Assembly (NCBI RefSeq): GCF_000024785.1
Contig: NC_013441.1
Location: 3,286,001-3,350,000 of the forward strand
Direction: 5' to 3'
Origin: Gordonia bronchialis DSM 43247
Lineage (GTDB): Bacteria > Actinomycetota > Actinomycetes > Mycobacteriales > Mycobacteriaceae
DNA length: 64,000 nucleotides
In this document: positions 58,506-64,000 of the stretch, piece after piece
How positions within the stretch are numbered: the first letter of the stretch is position 1
Layout: the number at the start of each line of letters is the position of its first letter
Made by a program: the position numbers and the translations under genes
Notes under the pieces: model-generated
Seen by the model: the letters and a program-made list of their open reading frames with translations, nothing else
What the model was told of the DNA's origin: nothing
Database searches by the model: none

Positions 58506-59780
58506 GTGGTGTCGGACGCGCGGATGAATCAACAGCCCCCGGGCATGGACGTGTTCGGCGAGCGCGGCGCGCACGTCCCTGCCCCGGCGACGGTGCACGA
58601 CGCGCTGCCGGACACGTTGCTGCGACGCGTGAAGCAGTACAGCGGGCGGCTGGCCACCGAGGCCGTGCACTCGATGCAGGATCAGCTCCCCTACTTCGGG
58701 GATCTCGATGCCGCGCAGCGCGCCAGTGTCCAGTTGGTCGTGCAGACCGCGGTGGTCAACTTCGTCGAGTGGATCCAGGATCCCGAGGGCAACGTGAAGT
58801 TCACGGTGCAGGCCTTCCAGGTGGTGCCCCAGGACCTCGCGCGTCGGATCACGCTGTTGCAGACGGTCGAGATGGTGCGCGTCGCCATGGAGTTCTTCGA
58901 GAAGTGGCTGCCGCTGCTCGCCCGCAACGACGCCCAGCTGCGGGCCCTGACCGAATCCGTCCTGCGGTACGGCCGCGAGATCGGATTCGCCGCGGCGTCG
59001 ATCTACGCCTCGGCCGCGGAATCACGCGGTGCGTGGGACTCCCGGCTCGAGGCACTCGTGGTCGACGCCGTGGTCCGCGGCGACACCGGACCGCAGCTGC
59101 TGTCCCGGGCGGCCGCTCTGAACTGGGATTCCGATGCGCCGGCGACGGTTCTCGTCGGAGCTCCACCACCCGAGCAAAATGTGTCGGTGCCGCTGGCGAT
59201 CCACAACACCGCCCGGGCCCACGACCGGTCGGCACTGTCGGTGGTGCAGGGCAAGTTCCTGGTCGCCATCGTCAGTGGGGCGCTCAAACCGACCGAGAAA
59301 TTCACCAGCGCACTACTCGAGCATTTCGCCGACGGACCGGTCGTCATCGGGCCGACGATGCCCAACCTGGGCAGTGCGCACGCGAGCGCGACCGAGGCGA
59401 TGGCCGGGATCGAAGCCGTCGTCGGCTGGCCGAACGCTCCCCGGCCGGTGCACAGTCTCGAACTTCTGCCCGAGCGGGCGCTGAACGGAGACGAGTCGGC
59501 GATGGCCGCGTTGAGCGAGTCGTTGGTGCGTCCGCTCGCCAAAGGCGGGGCGACTCTGAACACGACTCTGGAGGCGTACCTCGACTCGGGAGGGTCGGTC
59601 GAATCGTGCGCCCGCGTACTGTATATCCATCCAAATACGGTTCGTTACAGACTGAAGAAAATTTCTGAAATCACAGGACGTGATCCAACTAACCCTCGCG
59701 ACGCGTATGTCTTGAGGATCGCGGCAACAGTAGGTCGACTGACACACTTCCGACACGAATCGTTATCACAAGAAACATGA
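58506..59780 (+). CDS. mabR: PucR-type regulator of the FAS-II operon
   Basis: A 424-aa regulator. The long N-terminal helical domain (VKFTVQAFQVVPQDLARRI, VRVAMEFFEKWLPLLA) and a central GGDEF-like PucR domain precede the C-terminal HTH_30: TLNTTLEAYLDSGGSVESCA and RVLYIHPNTVRYRLKKISEITGRDP. The M. tuberculosis gene in this place, Rv2242, encodes MabR, which controls the fabD operon. Start GTG 58506 or 58509, just after TACATT (a possible -10, leaderless transcript). The last ~150 bp and the following gap are clearly less GC-rich than the surroundings. Confidence 0.9.
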   Translation: MVSDARMNQQPPGMDVFGERGAHVPAPATVHDALPDTLLRRVKQYSGRLATEAVHSMQDQLPYFGDLDAAQRASVQLVVQTAVVNFVEWIQDPEGNVKFTVQAFQVVPQDLARRITLLQTVEMVRVAMEFFEKWLPLLARNDAQLRALTESVLRYGREIGFAAASIYASAAESRGAWDSRLEALVVDAVVRGDTGPQLLSRAAALNWDSDAPATVLVGAPPPEQNVSVPLAIHNTARAHDRSALSVVQGKFLVAIVSGALKPTEKFTSALLEHFADGPVVIGPTMPNLGSAHASATEAMAGIEAVVGWPNAPRPVHSLELLPERALNGDESAMAALSESLVRPLAKGGATLNTTLEAYLDSGGSVESCARVLYIHPNTVRYRLKKISEITGRDPTNPRDAYVLRIAATVGRLTHFRHESLSQET

Positions 59781-59975
59781 ACCTCACACGCCACAGCCGA
59801 AAATGCGCGTTTGCGCAGTTGGGACCATAAAAGACACGGTTGAGTAACGAATCTCAGAGTGATGACGAACCAGGTTGCACAACGATCAATTTTGTAGGAA
59901 CCCTACAAATCCATTGGTCAAGGTTCATGCTTCTCTACACCCACATATGTCCTCGAAACGGTGTTCTCTGGTCAC
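59781..59975 (+). promoter_or_regulatory. fabD operon promoter region
   Basis: A 195-bp AT-richer gap between mabR and fabD with a perfect palindrome (59890-59908) about 70 bp before the fabD start. Flanking A/T tracts (CAATTTTGTAGG, ACAAATCCATTGG) suit a promoter/operator. No RNA gene recognised. Confidence 0.5.
59890..59908. promoter_or_regulatory. 19-bp palindrome, candidate MabR operator
   Basis: TTTGTAGG-AAC-CCTACAAA: perfect 8-bp arms around three bases, 68 bp before the fabD start in the only sizeable gap of the operon, directly behind the mabR gene. The position and symmetry fit a dimeric regulator; assignment to MabR is inference. Confidence 0.6.
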
Positions 59976-60884
59976 GTGCTCACGATGCTTGCTCCCGGAC
60001 AGGGTTCTCAGACGCCTGGCATGCTCACGCCATGGCTGGATCTTCCCGGCGTACGTGATCAACTGGCGACCTGGTCGAAGCTGACCCGCCTCGATCTGGA
60101 ACGCCTCGGTACCACCGCCACCGCGGAGGAAATCACCGACACCGCAGTCACCCAGCCGCTCGTCGTCGCCGCGGCGCTGCTCGCCTTCGACGAGTTCAGC
60201 AAGGGTTCCGAACTCCCGGCCGATGCCGTGATCGCCGGCCACTCCGTCGGGGAACTCGCCGCCGCCGCGATCACCGGCGTCATCAGCTCCGACGAGGCAC
60301 TCACGCTCGCCGCGGTCCGCGGGGCCGAGATGGCCCGTGCGTGTGCGATCGAGCCGACCACCATGGCCGCCGTTCTCGGTGGTGACGAGGCCGAGGTCCT
60401 CGCCCGCCTCGACGAACTCGCTCTGGTGCCGGCCAACCGCAACGCGGCCGGTCAGATCGTCGCCGCCGGTGCCGTGTCGGCCATCGAGGAACTCGTGGCC
60501 GCGCCGCCGGCGAAGGCCCGGGTCCGTACGATCCCGGTCGCCGGCGCATTCCACACGCACTACATGGCACCTGCCCAGGAGGCCGTGGCGCAGGCCGCCT
60601 CCCGCATCACCCCGTCCGATCCCAACCGCACCCTGCTGTCCAACTCGGACGGGCAGCCGGCGGCGGACGGTGCCGACGCACTGACCAAACTGGTCGCCCA
60701 GGTCACCAGCCCGGTGCGATGGGACCTGTGCTCGGCCTACCTGCGCGAGCAGGGCGTCAGCGGCGTCGTCGAGCTGCCCCCGGCCGGAACACTGGTCGGA
60801 ATCGCCAAGCGCGAGCTCAAGGGCACACCGTCAGTCGCTCTCAAGGAGCCCGCCGACATCGCGAAGATCACCGAACTTGGATAG
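59976..60884 (+). CDS. fabD: Malonyl-CoA:ACP transacylase
   Basis: 302 aa. It loads malonyl onto AcpM for FAS-II elongation of meromycolate. LAPGQGSQTPGML opens the protein; the nucleophile is Ser90 in VIAGHSVGELAAAAITG; His193 is in VAGAFHTHYMAPA; Arg is in AVRGAEMARA. The GTG at 59976 (VLTMLAPGQGSQ) aligns with the family start; the in-frame GTG 15 bp earlier is not needed. First gene of fabD-acpM-kasA-accD6. Confidence 0.95.
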   Translation: MLTMLAPGQGSQTPGMLTPWLDLPGVRDQLATWSKLTRLDLERLGTTATAEEITDTAVTQPLVVAAALLAFDEFSKGSELPADAVIAGHSVGELAAAAITGVISSDEALTLAAVRGAEMARACAIEPTTMAAVLGGDEAEVLARLDELALVPANRNAAGQIVAAGAVSAIEELVAAPPAKARVRTIPVAGAFHTHYMAPAQEAVAQAASRITPSDPNRTLLSNSDGQPAADGADALTKLVAQVTSPVRWDLCSAYLREQGVSGVVELPPAGTLVGIAKRELKGTPSVALKEPADIAKITELG

Positions 60885-61016
60885 CGGTCACGGCACTCGT
60901 CCGTGACCCCCGGAAGGCCGGCACCGCCGGTTGTCCAACATGCGCATGGGCGTCACACGACCCGCATCGCATTCCGGAGCGACAACACACAAGCGAATCA
61001 AGAAGGGAACCACACA

Positions 61017-61322
61017 GTGGCTGCCACCCAGGAACAACTCATTGCCGGCATCGCCGAGATCATCGAGGAAGTCACCGGCATCGAGCCGTCCGAGGTGACG
61101 ATGGAGAAGTCGTTCGTCGACGACCTGGACATCGACTCGCTGTCCATGGTGGAGATCGCCGTGCAGACCGAGGACAAGTACGGCGTCAAGATCCCCGATG
61201 AGGATCTGGCCGGACTGCGCACCGTCGGCGACGCCGTCTCCTACATCCAGAAGCTCGAGGCCGAGAACCCCGAGGCCGCCGCCGCCATCCAGGCTCAGGT
61301 CGAGGCAGACAAGAACTCGTGA
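61017..61322 (+). CDS. acpM: Meromycolate-extension acyl carrier protein
   Basis: 101 aa. Phosphopantetheine Ser41 in [22 protein letters not shown]; the usual four-helix ACP core is followed by the extended C-terminal tail ([14 protein letters not shown]) typical of AcpM of mycolate producers. RBS AAGAAGGGA precedes the GTG. A GTGA overlap joins it to kasA. Confidence 0.96.
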   Translation: MAATQEQLIAGIAEIIEEVTGIEPSEVTMEKSFVDDLDIDSLSMVEIAVQTEDKYGVKIPDEDLAGLRTVGDAVSYIQKLEAENPEAAAAIQAQVEADKNS

Positions 61323-62590
61323 GCTCGCCCTCCCTCCGCGATTACTCCACGCTGGGCGGGAACTTCCCGAGCGTGGTGGTCACCTCCATGGTGGCCACCA
61401 CCTCGCTTGGCGTCGACCTCGATTCGACGTGGAAGGGCCTGCTGGACGGCCAGACCGGCATCCGGGAACTGACCGACGACTTCATCACCAAGTACGGCGT
61501 GCTGCCGTGCCGTGTCGGTGGACGGCTGCTGGCCGACCCCGCCGAAGAGGTCACCCGCATCGAGGCTCGTCGGATGGCCTACGTCGAGCGCATCGCTCAC
61601 GTGATGAGCAAGCGTCTGTGGGCGCAGGCCGGTGAACCCGAGGTGGACCCGGACCGGCTGGCCGTCGTGCTCGGTACCGGACAGGGTGGCGGGGACGCCA
61701 TGGTCGACGCCGTCAAGGCGATCGAGGAGTCCGGCAACTACCGCAAGGTCTCCCCGCTGGCCGTGTCGATGGCCATGCCCAACGGTCCGGCTGCCGTTGT
61801 CGGCCTCAACGTCGGTGCACGCGCCGGCGTGATCACGCCGGTCTCGGCCTGCTCGTCGGGCGCCGAGGCCATCGCGCACGCCTGGCGCCACATCGTCATG
61901 GGCGACGCCGACATGGTGGTCACCGGTGGTGTCGAGGGACACATCGACGCGATTCCGATCGCGGCGTTCTCGATGATGCGCGCCATGAGCACCCGCAACG
62001 ACGATCCGGCGGCCGCATCGCGTCCGTTCGACAAGGATCGGGACGGCTTCGTGTTCGGCGAGGCGGCAGCGATGCTCATCCTCGAGCGCGAGGAGCACGC
62101 GAAGGCGCGCGGTGCGCACATCCACGCCCGGGTGCTGGGCGCAGGCATCACATCCGACGGCTTCCACCTGGTTGCCCCGGATCCGAGCGGTCAGGGAAAC
62201 GCCCGGGCGATGACCCGTGCGATCCAGACCGCAGGTCTGCAGAAGAGCGACATCACCCACATCAACGCCCACGCGACGTCGACCCCCATCGGCGACACGG
62301 CCGAGGCGGCGGGTATCAACGCCGCGATCGGTCAGCACGCGGCGGTGTACGCGCCCAAGTCCGCTCTCGGACACTCCATCGGCGCGGTCGGGGCGCTGGA
62401 GTCGGTGCTCACGGTCAAGAGCGTCGAGGAAGGGGTCATCCCCCCGACCCTCAACCTCGAGAATCTCGACCCCGAGTGCGACCTCGACGTCGTGCACGGT
62501 GAGGTACGCCATGGGCAGATCGATTACGCGCTGAACAACTCGTTCGGCTTCGGTGGCCACAACGTGGCGATCGCCTTCGGGCGTTACTGA
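61319..62590 (+). CDS. kasA: Beta-ketoacyl-ACP synthase (FAS-II)
   Basis: 423 aa. Claisen condensation of malonyl-AcpM with growing acyl chains. Active-site Cys178 ([12 protein letters not shown]), His in [11 protein letters not shown], Lys and His in [17 protein letters not shown], and the C-terminal [10 protein letters not shown]. The GTG overlaps the acpM stop. In mycobacteria a second copy, kasB, follows; here accD6 follows after 47 bp, so this single enzyme probably does both jobs in FAS-II. Confidence 0.95.
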   Translation: MSSPSLRDYSTLGGNFPSVVVTSMVATTSLGVDLDSTWKGLLDGQTGIRELTDDFITKYGVLPCRVGGRLLADPAEEVTRIEARRMAYVERIAHVMSKRLWAQAGEPEVDPDRLAVVLGTGQGGGDAMVDAVKAIEESGNYRKVSPLAVSMAMPNGPAAVVGLNVGARAGVITPVSACSSGAEAIAHAWRHIVMGDADMVVTGGVEGHIDAIPIAAFSMMRAMSTRNDDPAAASRPFDKDRDGFVFGEAAAMLILEREEHAKARGAHIHARVLGAGITSDGFHLVAPDPSGQGNARAMTRAIQTAGLQKSDITHINAHATSTPIGDTAEAAGINAAIGQHAAVYAPKSALGHSIGAVGALESVLTVKSVEEGVIPPTLNLENLDPECDLDVVHGEVRHGQIDYALNNSFGFGGHNVAIAFGRY

Positions 62591-62637
62591 TCCCCAGCGG
62601 ATCATCTCCGCACCCCCGACACCCTCAGGAGACAGCG

Positions 62638-64000
62638 ATGACCACATTGGCTCCCATCACCGGCCGTGAGGAAGCTGCTGATCCACGTGATCCGCTGTTG
62701 CGGTTGACCAACTTCTTCGACGAAGGCTCGATGTCGCTGCTTCACCCACGCGACAAATCGGGTGTGCAGGCCGCCATCGGCCTGGTCAACGGCATTCGCA
62801 CCGTCTCCTACTGCACCGATGGCACCGTGATGGGCGGTGCCATGGGTGTCGTGGGGTGTGCCCACATCGTCAACGCCATCGACACCGCCATCACCGAGCA
62901 GGCGCCGGTCATCGGCATCTGGCACTCGGGAGGTGCGCGGCTCGCCGAAGGCGTCGAGGCGCTGCACGCCGTCGGACAGGTCTTCGAGGCCATGGTCCGG
63001 GCATCCGGGTACGTGCCGCAGATCTCGGTCGTCGTCGGCTTCGCCGCCGGGGGCGCCGCCTACGGGCCGGCACTCACCGACGTGGTGATCATGGCCCCCG
63101 CCGGCCGGGTCTTCGTGACCGGGCCGGACGTGGTGCGCAGCGTGACCGGCGAGGACGTGGACATGGAGTCCCTCGGCGGCCCGCTCGCCCACGGCAAGAA
63201 GTCGGGCGTGTGCCACATCGTGGCTGATTCCGAACCCGACGCCCTGTGGCGTGCACGTCGTCTCGTCTCGACCTTCGGCCGTCAGGGACACGTCGACACC
63301 GAGCAGGCCCGGGCCGGCGACACCGATCTCAAAGCCCTTCTCCCCGAGTCCAATCGGCGTGCCTACGACGTTCACCCGATCGTGACCAAGCTGCTCGACA
63401 CGCAGCTGGCCGCCGACGGCGACACCGAGATCTCCAGTTTCGAAGAGCTGCAGGCGAAATGGGCTCCGAACATCGTCATCGGGTTCGGGCGCCTCGCCGG
63501 GCGCAGCGTGGGTGTCATCGCGAACAACCCACTGCGCATGGGCGGCTGCCTGAACTCCGAAAGTGCCGAGAAGGCATCACGATTCGTCCGACTGTGTGAT
63601 GCCTTCGGCATCCCGCTGATCGTCCTCACCGACGTGCCCGGCTACCTACCGGGCGTGGGCCAGGAGTGGAACGGTGTGGTGCGGCGCGGTGCCAAACTGC
63701 TGCACGCTTTCGCCGAATGCACCGTCCCCCGCGTCACTCTGGTGACCCGAAAGATCTACGGCGGCGCCTACATCGCGATGAATTCCCGCGCCCTCGGCGC
63801 CACTGCCGTCTACGCGTGGCCCGGTTCGGAGGTCGCCGTGATGGGCGCCAAGGCCGCGGTCGGCATCCTGCACAAGAAGGCTCTGGCCGCCGCACCCGAC
63901 GACGAGCGCGAGGCGTTGCACGAACGGCTGGCCGCCGAACACGAGGCGATCGCCGGCGGTGTCGGCCGCGCCCAGTCGATCGGTGTCGTCGACGAGATCA
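62638..64000 (+). CDS. accD6: Acyl-CoA carboxylase beta subunit, 3'-truncated by window edge
   Basis: Carboxyltransferase that makes malonyl-CoA for FAS-II. The ATG has a strong RBS (CAGGAGACAGCG). The 454 visible residues include LHPRDKSGVQAAIG, GTVMGGAMGVVGCAH, WHSGGARLAEGVEAL, GFAAGGAAYGPALTDVVIM, LTDVPGYLPGVGQEW and TRKIYGGAYIAMNSRALGA, i.e. both N- and C-terminal crotonase-fold halves with their oxyanion glycines. The reading frame is open at the window end; only the last few tens of residues are likely missing. Confidence 0.94.
   Translation, partial: MTTLAPITGREEAADPRDPLLRLTNFFDEGSMSLLHPRDKSGVQAAIGLVNGIRTVSYCTDGTVMGGAMGVVGCAHIVNAIDTAITEQAPVIGIWHSGGARLAEGVEALHAVGQVFEAMVRASGYVPQISVVVGFAAGGAAYGPALTDVVIMAPAGRVFVTGPDVVRSVTGEDVDMESLGGPLAHGKKSGVCHIVADSEPDALWRARRLVSTFGRQGHVDTEQARAGDTDLKALLPESNRRAYDVHPIVTKLLDTQLAADGDTEISSFEELQAKWAPNIVIGFGRLAGRSVGVIANNPLRMGGCLNSESAEKASRFVRLCDAFGIPLIVLTDVPGYLPGVGQEWNGVVRRGAKLLHAFAECTVPRVTLVTRKIYGGAYIAMNSRALGATAVYAWPGSEVAVMGAKAAVGILHKKALAAAPDDEREALHERLAAEHEAIAGGVGRAQSIGVVDEI

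Overview
The window is chromosomal DNA of a high-GC, mycolic-acid-producing actinobacterium, most like Gordonia or a close relative (inference from gene order and sequence character; no search was run). The backbone follows the order of the Mycobacterium tuberculosis segment Rv2208-Rv2247 almost gene for gene: cobS, ilvE, gcvT, pepA, dlaT/sucB, a TIGR01777 epimerase, lipB, lipA, a DUF4191 gene, an RDD gene, glnA1, glnE, glnA2, panB, a CYTH-CHAD gene, an RNB ribonuclease, rnpB, a histidine phosphatase, a zinc-ribbon gene, a Nif3-type gene, a cobC-like aminotransferase, a HAD hydrolase, ptpA, SURF1, cobD, ahpE, a DUF3052 gene, a lipoprotein, aceE, mabR, fabD, acpM, kasA and accD6. Both window ends cut genes (cobS on the left, accD6 on the right).

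By region. 0-11 kb: cobalamin end gene, branched-chain and glycine metabolism, leucyl aminopeptidase, and a lipoylation cluster (two-lipoyl-domain E2, epimerase, lipB, lipA). 11-24 kb: nitrogen assimilation. glnA1 has a perfect GlnR box upstream and a strong intrinsic terminator downstream. On the other strand glnA2 and glnE head a probable operon that continues into two tandem membrane-anchored endonuclease/exonuclease/phosphatase proteins and a heme oxygenase. Between them lie a frameshifted DHA2 efflux pump with a divergent TetR gene and a holin-like membrane protein. 24-36 kb: panB, proline iminopeptidase, a 164-bp MITE-like element, CYTH-CHAD, RNB nuclease, RNase P RNA, a four-gene minus-strand run, HAD-ptpA, a zinc metallopeptidase and SURF1.

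36-54 kb is an accessory region inserted between the cobD and ahpE equivalents. It holds a spermidine-synthase-like protein, two receptor Ser/Thr kinases (one with an extracellular cyclophilin-like domain), a mycothiol-dependent-enzyme relative, a WYL regulator, tRNA-Val(TAC), a glycosyltransferase gene broken by an internal deletion, a small-peptide/ABC-exporter/soluble-kinase set, a GlxA-type regulator, and an SGNH/acyltransferase pair. 54-64 kb returns to the core: ahpE, DUF3052, lipoprotein, aceE (partner of the E2 at 6-7.6 kb), and the FAS-II mycolate operon fabD-acpM-kasA-accD6 behind its PucR-type regulator mabR. kasB is absent from its usual place.

Points most worth a second look: the kinase-cyclophilin fusion; the 44-aa peptide, hairpin, ABC exporter and soluble kinase arranged like a secreted-peptide system; the MITE; the GlnR box; the broken glycosyltransferase; and three genes whose reading frames break at short G runs, which could be real lesions or assembly errors.
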